Below are positions 27,780 through 36,283 of a DNA stretch of 64,000 nucleotides, one piece after another. Positions within the stretch are counted from its first letter, which is position 1, and each line of letters opens with the position of its first letter. A program made the position numbers and the translations under genes. The notes under the pieces were generated by a model. It was not told the origin of the DNA and searched no databases. It was given only the letters and a program-made list of their open reading frames with translations. Source of the stretch: Prevotella pectinovora (lineage in GTDB: Bacteria > Bacteroidota > Bacteroidia > Bacteroidales > Bacteroidaceae). Where the stretch lies: assembly GCF_000834015.1 (NCBI RefSeq), contig NZ_JXQI01000026.1:1-64000 (forward strand), in the 5' to 3' direction.

Positions 27780-27787
27780 CAAAATTA
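27780..27787 (-). promoter_or_regulatory. Candidate -7 box of the exonuclease gene
   Basis: Minus-strand TAATTTTG, 16 bases before the ATG; no TTG at the usual distance. Confidence 0.4.
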
Positions 27788-27830
27788 GAAAAAAAATATG
27801 AGTTTTTGCGTATTTCTTGCAATTTTCGGT

Positions 27831-27838
27831 TACTTTTG
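27831..27838 (+). promoter_or_regulatory. Candidate -7 box of ftsK
   Basis: TACTTTTG matches TAnnTTTG; a TTTG lies at 27805-27808 with a 22-base gap, a little longer than typical. Leader about 55-60 bases. Confidence 0.55.
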
Positions 27839-27898
27839 CATGAACATAAGCGTGAAATGGTTTCGCGCACTCATTAAAACAATCAATCAAGCGTAATA

Positions 27899-30406
27899 AT
27901 GGCAAAGAAAAAGAAAGCGCAAAAACAAAGTTTTGCAGAAGTCATGGGAGTACAGATGCTACAAAATGATATCTTCAATTTCATATTCGGTATCATTCTG
28001 TTTGTCTGTTCCGTATGGCTTGTCGTGGCATTCATATCCTATTTCGCCACAGCGTCCATCGACCAGAGCCTTGTCATGGATATGCGTCCCGGCGACTGGT
28101 TTAGCAAGAACAGCGCCTTCCATAATGCCTGTGGTCCATTGGGCGCTTTGTTGTCGGATTTCTTCATTTGCCAATGCTTCGGCTATTCTGCCTTCATGAT
28201 ACCCGTATTCCTGTGTATCGTGGGTCTGAAACTCGTCAAGGCATACAATCCCAATCTGATAAAGACATTCTTGTGCTTCAGCGTCATAATGCTCTGGACA
28301 TCAATATTTGCCACCAAGTTCCTCACGCCTCTTATCGGTGGCGAGGTGTATAATCCAGGAGGCGGACATGGAGAGTACTGTTGCCAGTGGCTTGAGAATG
28401 TTGTCGGACTGCCGGGACTTATCGGCATCCTCGTCTTGGTGGCTATCCTTTTCCTCACATATCTCAGTTCGGAAACGGTGATGGTGGTAAGGAAAATATT
28501 AAACCCCGTAAGCATGATTCAGAACCGCGTCGGCTTCTATGTCACCAACGCCAAGGGCGAGGGCGGAGGTAACGCCGCTTCTGATATGAATGACTCTGCA
28601 CAATCCTCTGCTGTCTCTGCGGCTGCCGGTTCAGAGGCTGCTGAAACAGGCAAATACAGGGAGACTCTGAAGCAGACGGTGGACTTCAGCGACTCTGGTT
28701 CGCCGGTTGTCAACATCGTGCCTAATGATGATGCTGAGGAGACAGAGACAACGCCTCTGAATAATCCTGCCACACCTATACCGAAATCGAAAGAAACTTC
28801 AGATCCGAGCTTCACGATACGTCCGGCAGAGGGAGATTCCAAGTCGTCAACATCAAGGACTGTGGCTCCTGCCGGGAATCCTCTCGACACGCCAATCAAC
28901 CCTAAGGAGCCTTGGCTCAACTATAAATACCCTACTCTCGACCTGCTCAAGAAATACGATGATGACGACCAGCCATATATCGACATGAAGGAGCAGACGG
29001 CAAACAAGAACCGTATCGTAGAGGTGCTCAGCAGTTTCGGTGTGCAGATAAAGACAATCTCTGCAACGGTAGGCCCTACAATCACCCTCTATGAGATAAC
29101 ACCTGCAGAGGGAGTGAAGATCTCCAGAATCAGAAACCTTGAAGACGACATCGCCTTGAGCCTCAAGGCTATCGGTGTGCGTATCATAGCTCCTATTCCA
29201 GGCAAGGGAACCATCGGTATAGAGGTGCCGAATGCAAAGATGAACATCGTGTCGATGGAGAGCATCTTGAATTCGGAGAAATTCCAGAAGACCAGTTTTG
29301 AACTTCCTATCGCCCTGGGCAAGACCATCACAAATGAAGTGTTCATGGTAGACCTCGCCAAGATACCGCATCTGCTCGTGGCCGGTGCAACGGGTCAGGG
29401 TAAGTCTGTCGGACTCAATGCCATCATCACATCATTATTATATAAGAAACACCCTAATGAACTGAAGCTTGTGCTCATCGACCCCAAGAAGGTTGAGTTC
29501 AGCGTGTATTCTTCCATCGCCAACCATTTCATGGCTATGGTGCCTGATGATGACGAACCTATCATTACCGACGTGAAGAAGGTGGTGCGTACGCTCAACA
29601 GTCTCTGCAAGCTCATGGACACCCGCTACGACCTTTTGAAGATGGCTGGAGCACGCAACATCAAGGAGTATAACCGCAAATACCTGAACCATCAGCTCCG
29701 CCTTACCGACGGACACGAGTTCATGCCATATATCGTTGTAGTAATTGATGAGTTCGGCGACCTCATCATGCAGGTAGGCCGTGAGGTGGAGCTTCCTATA
29801 GCACGTATCGCCCAGCTCGCTCGAGCCGTAGGTATCCACATGGTAATCGCAACCCAGCGTCCTACCACTTCAATCATCACCGGTAACATCAAGGCGAACT
29901 TCCCTGGACGTATGGCCTTCAAGGTGAGCCAGATGATAGACTCGCGTACCATCCTCGACCGTCCTGGCGCCAACCAGCTTATCGGTAGGGGAGACATGCT
30001 CTTCCTCAGCGGCAACGAGCCTGTGCGTGTGCAATGTGCCTTCGTGGATACTCCTGAGGTGGAGAGGATAAACCAGTATATCAGTTCACAACCAGGTCCT
30101 GTAGAACCTCTCGAACTTCCGGAGCCGGCATCCGAAGAGGGGGCAGAAGTATCTGGTGGCGGATTAGACGGTCATGCTCTCGACCCGTTGTTTGAGGAGG
30201 CAGCCCACGCTATAGTGATTACCCAACAGGGTTCAACTTCTATGATACAACGCCGCTTCTCTATCGGATACAATCGTGCCGGACGCTTGATGGACCAGCT
30301 CGAGAAGGCAGGCATCGTAGGGGCTGCACAAGGCAGCAAGCCTCGTGAGGTGCTTCTTGCCGATGAAAACAGTCTGGAGAACCTGCTCGTCTCTCTCAGA
30401 GGCTGA
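27899..30406 (+). CDS. ftsK: DNA translocase FtsK
   Basis: Pumps DNA at the septum during chromosome segregation. The 835 residues have four N-terminal membrane segments within residues 25-205, a Ser/Thr/Pro-rich linker to about 330, and the motor: alpha domain, Walker A GATGQGKS near 496, Walker B VVVIDEFGDL near 614, the ARAVGIHMVIATQRP segment, and a C-terminal winged-helix gamma domain (FSIGYNRAGRLMDQLEKAGI) that reads the orientation sequences. Length is typical of Bacteroidetes FtsK. Confidence 0.97.
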   Translation: MAKKKKAQKQSFAEVMGVQMLQNDIFNFIFGIILFVCSVWLVVAFISYFATASIDQSLVMDMRPGDWFSKNSAFHNACGPLGALLSDFFICQCFGYSAFMIPVFLCIVGLKLVKAYNPNLIKTFLCFSVIMLWTSIFATKFLTPLIGGEVYNPGGGHGEYCCQWLENVVGLPGLIGILVLVAILFLTYLSSETVMVVRKILNPVSMIQNRVGFYVTNAKGEGGGNAASDMNDSAQSSAVSAAAGSEAAETGKYRETLKQTVDFSDSGSPVVNIVPNDDAEETETTPLNNPATPIPKSKETSDPSFTIRPAEGDSKSSTSRTVAPAGNPLDTPINPKEPWLNYKYPTLDLLKKYDDDDQPYIDMKEQTANKNRIVEVLSSFGVQIKTISATVGPTITLYEITPAEGVKISRIRNLEDDIALSLKAIGVRIIAPIPGKGTIGIEVPNAKMNIVSMESILNSEKFQKTSFELPIALGKTITNEVFMVDLAKIPHLLVAGATGQGKSVGLNAIITSLLYKKHPNELKLVLIDPKKVEFSVYSSIANHFMAMVPDDDEPIITDVKKVVRTLNSLCKLMDTRYDLLKMAGARNIKEYNRKYLNHQLRLTDGHEFMPYIVVVIDEFGDLIMQVGREVELPIARIAQLARAVGIHMVIATQRPTTSIITGNIKANFPGRMAFKVSQMIDSRTILDRPGANQLIGRGDMLFLSGNEPVRVQCAFVDTPEVERINQYISSQPGPVEPLELPEPASEEGAEVSGGGLDGHALDPLFEEAAHAIVITQQGSTSMIQRRFSIGYNRAGRLMDQLEKAGIVGAAQGSKPREVLLADENSLENLLVSLRG

Positions 30407-30414
30407 TTATCAAA

Positions 30415-30516
30415 ATAGGACATATATGACGAATAGGACATATATGACGGATAGGACATATATGACGGATAGGACATATATGACGGATAGGACATATATG
30501 ACGGATAGGACATATA
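30415..30516 (+). repeat. 18-bp tandem array between ftsK and lolA
   Basis: Five full units and a two-thirds unit of ATAGGACATATATGACGG, nearly identical (one base differs in the first unit). The units start at 30415, 30433, 30451, 30469, 30487 and 30505. The array lies between the ftsK stop and lolA start and would be copied into the message. There are no spacers, so it is not a CRISPR. Confidence 0.95.
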
Positions 30517-30544
30517 ATAACAGACAAATAAAATTCAACGATTC

Positions 30545-31147
30545 ATGAAACGTTTATTGTTAATATTCTCTCTTGTCATGGTCTTCTGCCTTTCTTATGG
30601 CCAGAACGCCAAGGAAGCCCGTAAGATACTCGACAAGACAGCACAGACGCTCTACAGCAAGTCTGGAGCCAAAGCCAACTTCAGCGCCTCCGGCAAGTTG
30701 GGCAACGTGAGTGGCACAGTAGCCGTCAAGGGCAACAAGTTCTATGCCTACACCCCGGCATCCGTAGTATGGTATGACGGTCGCACTCAATGGACATACA
30801 TGAAAAAGTCTCAGGAGGTGAACATCAGTACTCCAACCGAGGCTCAGCAGCAGTCAATGAATCCATACAAGTTCCTGTATATCTACAAGAACGGCTACAA
30901 ACTCTCCGTGAAGAAGCTGGGCAATGGATGGCAGGTACACATGGATGCCGTGAACAAGGGCCGCACGATAAAGGAGATGTATGTCACCGTGAGCAAGAGC
31001 TATCAGCTCCAGACAGTCAAGATGCGTCAGTCAAGCGGATGGACCACTATCCGCGTGTCCAACTTCCGTAAGGTCAATCTCTCAGATTCCCATTTCCGGT
31101 TCAACAGCAAGGAATATCCCAATGCTGAAGTTATCGACCTGAGATAA
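30545..31147 (+). CDS. lolA: Outer-membrane lipoprotein carrier LolA-like
   Basis: Periplasmic chaperone that carries lipoproteins to the outer membrane. A signal peptide covers residues 1-19 (LLLIFSLVMVFCLSYG), then a LolA-type half-barrel: TAQTLYSKSGAKANFSASG, VVWYDGRTQWTYMKKSQEV and YKFLYIYKNGYKLSV. 200 residues, usual for Bacteroidetes. Follows ftsK on the same strand, an order often seen in this phylum. Confidence 0.9.
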   Translation: MKRLLLIFSLVMVFCLSYGQNAKEARKILDKTAQTLYSKSGAKANFSASGKLGNVSGTVAVKGNKFYAYTPASVVWYDGRTQWTYMKKSQEVNISTPTEAQQQSMNPYKFLYIYKNGYKLSVKKLGNGWQVHMDAVNKGRTIKEMYVTVSKSYQLQTVKMRQSSGWTTIRVSNFRKVNLSDSHFRFNSKEYPNAEVIDLR

Positions 31148-31151
31148 TCCC

Positions 31152-31200
31152 CAACGGTCATTATGCGGTTTAACGCCCACGGTAATTTTGCCGTTTAAAG
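31152..31200 (+). repeat. Two related AACGG-CCGTT units after lolA
   Basis: CCAACGGTCATTATGCGGTTTAA followed by CCACGGTAATTTTGCCGTTTAA, two ~25-base copies of the same hairpin family as the array at 26979. They follow the lolA stop directly. Confidence 0.6.
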
Positions 31201-31216
31201 ACATTTCATCAAGAAT

Positions 31217-32713
31217 ATGAACAAATTCCAGGTTTACCGTACTCTGCGTCGTCATGTCAGACTCTCAGAACGTCGCAATGTGGCTTTCGAGACCAACAGC
31301 ATAGCCAAGTTCTTCATGATTCTTGGCGGTGTGATGCTCGTCTTGTATATGATGTTCATAGCCGTCCTGTTGTCGCTTATAGCCAACGACTCCACCACTT
31401 TCACGGCTCCCCAGTTCTTCTTCTCCATACTGCCGTTTCTGCTTGCTGTAGACTTTCTGGCTCGCTTTTTCATGCAGCACACTCCGTCTCAGATGGTGAA
31501 GCCCTATCTGCTGCTGCCTTTGCGGCGTTACGACTGCGTAGACTGTTTCCTTCTGTCGAGCGTCTTTTCTTATGGCAATCTCCTGTGGCTGTCAGTCACT
31601 GTGCCATTCTCTCTGATGAGCGTATTGTTCGGCTATGGCCTTTTCCCCACATTGTTTCTTGTGTTGGGCTTCCATCTGTTCATCGTGTGCAACAGTTTGT
31701 TCTATATGCTCTGCCGCACACTTGTCATAGAGCGAGCCTGGCTCATCCTGCTGCCTCTTTTTGTCTATGCTCTGCTTTTTATTCCATGGCCTGTAGGTGG
31801 CATCACCAAGCTGTTGTCCGTATATTCCGGCATCGGAACCCTTGTGGCAGACTGCAACCCCCTTCTGTTCCTTCTTCTCTTTGGTCTTCTGCTTGTCCTG
31901 TTCATGGTCAACAGAACGGTACAATACCGTTGCATAAAATCCGAGACACAGGCAGAAAAAGAACTCAATCTGCGCTCCATCTCCTCATTCGATTTCTTCG
32001 ACCGTTTCAATCAGACCGGCGAATATCTGAAACTCGAGCTCAAGATGGTGCTCCGCAACAAGAACATGCGCAAGACATTCCTTCTGCAAATCGTTTTCGT
32101 GGTGATATTGAGCCTTCTGAACTCATTCACCGATATCTACGACGATGACTTCTCCACCCAGTTCTGGAGCGTCTATCCCTTCATCCTCGTCGGTGTCAAC
32201 CACGTGCGCATAATGAGCTACGAAGGCAATTTCATCGAATGCCTTATGGTAAGGAAAGAGAATATCCGCAGTCTGTTGGAAGCGAAATATTACTTCTATT
32301 CCGTCGTTCTCCTTCTTCCCCTCCTGCTCATGCTCCCTACGGTGTTCACGGGCAAATACAGCCTCCTGATGCTCGTCTCGATGATGATATTCACAGCCGG
32401 ACCGTTGTTCTGTCTGTTGATGCAGCTTGCCGTTACCAACAAGCAGACGCTTCCTCTCAACACCAAGCTTACGAAGAAGAGCGGTCTTGAAACCAACTAT
32501 ATCCAGGTGGTCTATGAGGTTGTAGCCCTTTTCGCCCCCTCATTCATCCTCCCTATGCTCAAGATGTTTTTCAGCGACACGATGACTTATATAATCCTGA
32601 TGGCTGTAGGTCTGGCATTCATCTTCACCCATAAATACTGGATAAACAATATATACGTGCGCATGATGAAGCGGAAGTATGCCAACCTTGAGGGCTTCAT
32701 GACTTCCCGATAG
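31217..32713 (+). CDS. DUF5687 membrane protein, ABC-2-like
   Basis: A 498-residue polytopic protein with about ten hydrophobic segments (first near residues 31-55, a run near 145-210 and several in the last 130 residues), resembling ABC-2 type permeases. The family is Bacteroidetes-restricted and often sits beside an ABC ATPase; none is present here, so it may partner with a distant ATPase. Function unknown. It follows lolA by 69 bases. Confidence 0.75.
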   Translation: MNKFQVYRTLRRHVRLSERRNVAFETNSIAKFFMILGGVMLVLYMMFIAVLLSLIANDSTTFTAPQFFFSILPFLLAVDFLARFFMQHTPSQMVKPYLLLPLRRYDCVDCFLLSSVFSYGNLLWLSVTVPFSLMSVLFGYGLFPTLFLVLGFHLFIVCNSLFYMLCRTLVIERAWLILLPLFVYALLFIPWPVGGITKLLSVYSGIGTLVADCNPLLFLLLFGLLLVLFMVNRTVQYRCIKSETQAEKELNLRSISSFDFFDRFNQTGEYLKLELKMVLRNKNMRKTFLLQIVFVVILSLLNSFTDIYDDDFSTQFWSVYPFILVGVNHVRIMSYEGNFIECLMVRKENIRSLLEAKYYFYSVVLLLPLLLMLPTVFTGKYSLLMLVSMMIFTAGPLFCLLMQLAVTNKQTLPLNTKLTKKSGLETNYIQVVYEVVALFAPSFILPMLKMFFSDTMTYIILMAVGLAFIFTHKYWINNIYVRMMKRKYANLEGFMTSR

Positions 32714-32731
32714 TGTAGTTTTGATACTAGT

Positions 32732-32743
32732 GTAAACGTTTAC
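32732..32743 (+). promoter_or_regulatory. 12-bp palindrome GTAAACGTTTAC
   Basis: A perfect palindrome with flanking T/G, similar to LacI-family operators. It lies about 60 bases upstream of the -7 box of the secreted pectate lyase pair and 19 after the DUF5687 stop. No regulator gene is nearby. Confidence 0.35.
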
Positions 32744-32749
32744 GATAGA

Positions 32750-32787
32750 AAGCCGGCTGGAGCATAATCTCTTTGCCGGTTTTTTTC
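32750..32787 (+). terminator. Terminator after the DUF5687 gene
   Basis: CCGGC (32753-32757) pairs with GCCGG (32775-32779), extended by A-T pairs, followed by a run of T. The stem is short but the T-tract is good. Confidence 0.6.
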
Positions 32788-32788
32788 T

Positions 32789-32796
32789 TATTTTTG
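32789..32796 (+). promoter_or_regulatory. Candidate -7 box of the pectate lyase pair
   Basis: TATTTTTG, just after the terminator; the nearest TTTG is 13 bases away. Leader would be about 115 bases. Confidence 0.45.
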
Positions 32797-32917
32797 CCGA
32801 TGCAAATCAGAAACACTCCACGAGGAACACAAGCGTCCTCGATGTCTGTCGGACTTCTTTATGAAAGGACGATAATTATATAGAATTAATCTACCGAACT
32901 AATCTTTAAATTAAAAA

Positions 32918-33361
32918 ATGAAAAAAAGAATCATTGCGGTTTCACTGGCATTGATGTCATTGTGCCTTTCGGCAAATGCTGATGTCGTGCAAACCCTGAC
33001 CATCAACGGTCAGAAGGTTGAGAAAACCGTCACCCAGCTCACTTTCAGTGGCGACAACGTAGTGTTGCATTTCGAAGGCTCTGAGGAGTCATACGCATTA
33101 GACGATGTCGTGTTGGATTTCAGCGACGTTTCATCAATCAACAGTATCAACACTTTCAGGCTCAACGGTCTTGTTGACGGTCGTCTCGACATCTCCGGTC
33201 TTGCTGCAGGCACTCCGGTTGCTGTCTTCGACATCTCCGGTAAGAAGATTGCTTCTCTCAGAGCAGGCGAGGAGACCACACAGGTCAATGTCGGGGATTT
33301 CCGTTCGGGAGTCTACATCCTGAAGGCTGGCACGCAGATCGTGAAATTTGTAAAACGCTAA
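32918..33361 (+). CDS. Small secreted protein with T9SS-like C-terminal tail
   Basis: 147 residues: signal peptide 1-21 (ending SANAD), a beta-rich domain (LTINGQKVEKTVTQLTFSG) and a C-terminal stretch VAVFDISGKKIASLRAG... GVYILKAGTQIVKF that looks like a type IX secretion sorting domain. The middle region, with a DVVLDFSDVSSI segment, resembles the N-terminal domain of the pectate lyase that follows 15 bases later. Function unknown; co-transcribed with the lyase. Confidence 0.75.
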   Translation: MKKRIIAVSLALMSLCLSANADVVQTLTINGQKVEKTVTQLTFSGDNVVLHFEGSEESYALDDVVLDFSDVSSINSINTFRLNGLVDGRLDISGLAAGTPVAVFDISGKKIASLRAGEETTQVNVGDFRSGVYILKAGTQIVKFVKR

Positions 33362-33376
33362 AACCATCACTACGAA

Positions 33377-35698
33377 ATGAAAAAGTTACAATCAATACTC
33401 ACAGCATTCCTGTGTATGCTGTTCGTCAGTGCTTCAGCACAGACAAAGAGTGACCTGACCACTAATCAAGGCTCACTCACTCCATCCACAGGCAACAACG
33501 TGCCGCTCAACGTGAACAAGAACCAGATGCGCCTCACGCTCACTTCAAACGACGTGAAGTATTACAACACCGAGTCTATATCATCCGTAGACATCAATGG
33601 CGGCAACATCACCATCAATCCTCTCAGCGGTTCAGCATCCGACGTGTATTCGGGCAATGTCAGCCGCATAGCCTTTGCCAAGGCAAAAGAGGGTGGTGAG
33701 AGCGGCGACATCAACAATCCTGCCGGAGCCATCAACATCACGGAGTCTAAGGGCTGGCTTGAGAGCGCCTATGCCAAATGGGCACCATTCTCCGGAGCAG
33801 AATCCTACAATGTGTATTGCAACGACAAGCTCATCGACAAGCAGCTCGTACGCCTCTATCCGTCGTATGTGCGTGCCGACGTGCTCGGTCTTGCTGCCGG
33901 AACATATTCGCTGAAGGTAGTTGCCGTTGACGCCAACGGAAACGAGATAGCCAGCTCGGCAAGCTACGTAACAAACCTGAAAGTGAAGAACTACAGTCGT
34001 GAGGGCTTCGCTCAGTTCAAGAGCGGCGCTAACGGCGTTGGAGCCTACAATACCGACGGTACGCTGAAAGCCGGAGCCAAGGTGTTCTACGTTACTGCCA
34101 AGACAGCCAAGACAATCTCTACCGATGTTGCCGGAGCCGGCACCTGTACCGGTATCCAGGCAATCATCGACGGTTATCAGAAAGGTCAGGACAAGACACC
34201 TGTCGCTTTCCGTTTCATCGGACTGGTGAAGAAGTCTGACCTCGACAAGGTGTCAAGCTCTGAAGAGGGTCTTCAGATCAAGGGCAAGGGAGAATACAGC
34301 GAGATGAACCTCACATTCGAGGGCGTGGGCGACGATGCCACAGTACACAGCTTTGGATTCCTCTGCCGCAACGCTTCGAGCGTGGAGTTCCGCAATCTTG
34401 CCATCATGCGCTGCATGGACGACTGCATCTCTCTCGACACCAAGAACTCCAAGATCTGGATACACAACATGGACTTCTTCTATGGTCCTAACGGAGGCGG
34501 CGACCATGCCAAGGGCGACGGAACAGTAGACCTGAAGGGCGACTCACAGTATCTCACCATTTCATACAACCGCTTCTGGGATACCGGCAAGAGCTCTCTC
34601 TGCGGTATGACAAGCGAGAGCAAGCCAAACTATATCACATATCAGCACAACTGGTTCGACCATGCAGACTCCCGTTGTCCGCGTATCCGCACTATGAGCG
34701 TTCACGTATGGAACAACTATTTCGACGGAGTGGCAAAATACGGTATCGGAGCTACAAGCGGTTCGAGCGTCTTTGCCGAGAACAACTATTTCCGTTCTAC
34801 CAACAAGCCGATGCTCATCTCCAAGCAGGGTTCCGACGTGAAGTACGATCCCAAGGGCACATTCTCAGGTGAGGATGGTGGAATCATAAAGTCTTTCGGT
34901 AACGTATTCGCCGAGAAGACCTCCAACTTCTCATTCGTCACCTATCAGCAGGACAACGTGAACTTCGACGCCTACGAGGCATCGTCACGCGACGAGCAGG
35001 TGCCTTCGTCAGTAAAGACACTCCAGGGTGCCACTTCATACGACAATTTCGACACCAACGCCTCTCTGATGTATTCATACAAGGCTGATGCTGCAGAGGA
35101 TGTACCTGCTGTAGTCACAGGCTTCTATGGTGCAGGACGCATCAACCACGGCGACTTCTCATGGGATTTCACAGGCAAAGACCAGTCATACGAATACGAC
35201 TCAGCTCTCGGTTCAGCCCTCGACAACTACAAGACCACACTCGTGAAGATCTATGGCGAGGGAGGCAACTCCTCAGAGACAGGCGGCACACAGCCCGGTG
35301 GCGGTTCTGAAGGCGGTTCCGGCTCCCAGCCCGGTGGCGGCAGCACTACCGTAGAGGGTACCGTGCTCTGCACCTTTGAGGGCAAGACACCATCAAGCTC
35401 ACTCTTCACTGTTACTGGCAACTACTCCACATCAAAGGGTACTGCCACTATCGACGGCACTACCTACAACACCTGTGTGAAGATGGAATCAACCACATCA
35501 ATCACTTTCACACTTGCTGAGAGCATGAAGGCCACTTTCTATTTCGCCGACACCGAGACTGCCTCGTTGAAGGTAGACGGCGAGAAGAAGACTGCAACCG
35601 TGAGCTACTATACAGAGACTCTCTCTGCCGGCGCCCACGAACTGACGAAGGCAGATTCACGCAATCTCTTCGGAATAAAGATTGAACCTCTGAAATAA
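33377..35698 (+). CDS. Secreted pectate lyase, family PL1-like, multidomain
   Basis: Cleaves pectate by beta-elimination. The 773 residues have a signal peptide (1-22), an N-terminal domain like that of the preceding gene, a fibronectin-like region near 120-205, and a parallel beta-helix near 210-620. In the helix, VEFRNLAIMRCMDDCISLDT and WIHNMDFFYG replace the usual PL1 Asp/His motifs, and NWFDHADSRCPRIR with the conserved Arg is present. A Gly/Ser-rich linker near 645 is followed by a C-terminal beta domain. It is likely to be exported to the cell surface or medium. Confidence 0.9.
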   Translation: MKKLQSILTAFLCMLFVSASAQTKSDLTTNQGSLTPSTGNNVPLNVNKNQMRLTLTSNDVKYYNTESISSVDINGGNITINPLSGSASDVYSGNVSRIAFAKAKEGGESGDINNPAGAINITESKGWLESAYAKWAPFSGAESYNVYCNDKLIDKQLVRLYPSYVRADVLGLAAGTYSLKVVAVDANGNEIASSASYVTNLKVKNYSREGFAQFKSGANGVGAYNTDGTLKAGAKVFYVTAKTAKTISTDVAGAGTCTGIQAIIDGYQKGQDKTPVAFRFIGLVKKSDLDKVSSSEEGLQIKGKGEYSEMNLTFEGVGDDATVHSFGFLCRNASSVEFRNLAIMRCMDDCISLDTKNSKIWIHNMDFFYGPNGGGDHAKGDGTVDLKGDSQYLTISYNRFWDTGKSSLCGMTSESKPNYITYQHNWFDHADSRCPRIRTMSVHVWNNYFDGVAKYGIGATSGSSVFAENNYFRSTNKPMLISKQGSDVKYDPKGTFSGEDGGIIKSFGNVFAEKTSNFSFVTYQQDNVNFDAYEASSRDEQVPSSVKTLQGATSYDNFDTNASLMYSYKADAAEDVPAVVTGFYGAGRINHGDFSWDFTGKDQSYEYDSALGSALDNYKTTLVKIYGEGGNSSETGGTQPGGGSEGGSGSQPGGGSTTVEGTVLCTFEGKTPSSSLFTVTGNYSTSKGTATIDGTTYNTCVKMESTTSITFTLAESMKATFYFADTETASLKVDGEKKTATVSYYTETLSAGAHELTKADSRNLFGIKIEPLK

Positions 35699-35730
35699 CC
35701 CCAAAAACCGATTTGGGTTGAAAAAAAAAG

Positions 35731-35780
35731 AAACGGAGTGTTGTATATTCGCATATTTCAACACTCCGTTTGTTTTTTTT
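35731..35780. terminator. Bidirectional terminator after the pectate lyase gene
   Basis: A perfect 13-bp stem AAACGGAGTGTTG / CAACACTCCGTTT, with T-tract on the right and A-tract on the left, between the lyase and the converging minus-strand gene. Just before it, at 35705-35720, CCGATTTGGGTT matches the left end of the 187-bp element. Confidence 0.9.
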
Positions 35781-35801
35781 CTTTGTTTATTTTATTCCCA
35801 A

Positions 35802-36134
35802 TCACATGCTTCCATACATCTTCAGAATGTCCGGCGAAGGCATTACGGCGTTCACCTCTTTTATCCACTCTCTGCAGCTGTCCGTTTCGCTAATGCTGCT
35901 GAATGTCGCTTCCATGCCGGTCATTCCCCACATCCGCTCGAAAGGTTCCCATTTGGGGCTTATCTGCAGTAGGGTGGCGATAGAGTCAGCCAGCAGCGTC
36001 GCCTTCTTGGCGTCGGGGTCTGCGGGCTTCAGATCCTCTCCCAGATATCCATACGCCATGAGTATTCCCCACAACACCTGTGCTTCGGGAGTGTCAAGTG
36101 GCTGTGCCACGATGTTCTCGCTTTCGTTTTTCAT
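35802..36134 (-). CDS. Hypothetical protein, 110 residues
   Basis: Not recognised. A soluble, helical protein without signal peptide: it starts KNESENIVAQPLDTPEAQVL and contains AYGYLGEDLKP, a DSIATLLQISPKWEPFERMWGM segment (written here in part) and ends ILKMYGSM. It lies after the phosphomutase gene on the same strand. Coding quality and the terminator on its 3' side support it as real. Confidence 0.6.
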   Translation of the reverse strand: MKNESENIVAQPLDTPEAQVLWGILMAYGYLGEDLKPADPDAKKATLLADSIATLLQISPKWEPFERMWGMTGMEATFSSISETDSCREWIKEVNAVMPSPDILKMYGSM

Positions 36135-36182
36135 ATTTAGTCTTGTTCTAATTTCTTTCTCTTATAGATTTATTCCCCGACG

Positions 36183-36260
36183 CTCGTCTTATGGTATGCC
36201 CCAAAATCCTTGTCTTGCGGAATGCTCCAAAACGCTTGTCTTGCGGTATGCCACAAAACG
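36183..36260 (-). repeat. Three tandem 26-bp repeats after the phosphomutase gene
   Basis: Units start at 36183, 36209 and 36235 (26 bases each) with core CTTGTCTTGCGGTATGCC; a partial fourth starts at 36261. They fill the gap between the phosphomutase stop and the hypothetical gene. Confidence 0.85.
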
Positions 36261-36283
36261 TTCGTCAGCCGGTCCTGTCATTC

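Noticed and set aside
30415..30516. The 18-bp array (and the 27-bp array at 26979) as a CRISPR
   Set aside because: Units are contiguous, with no variable spacers and no cas genes.
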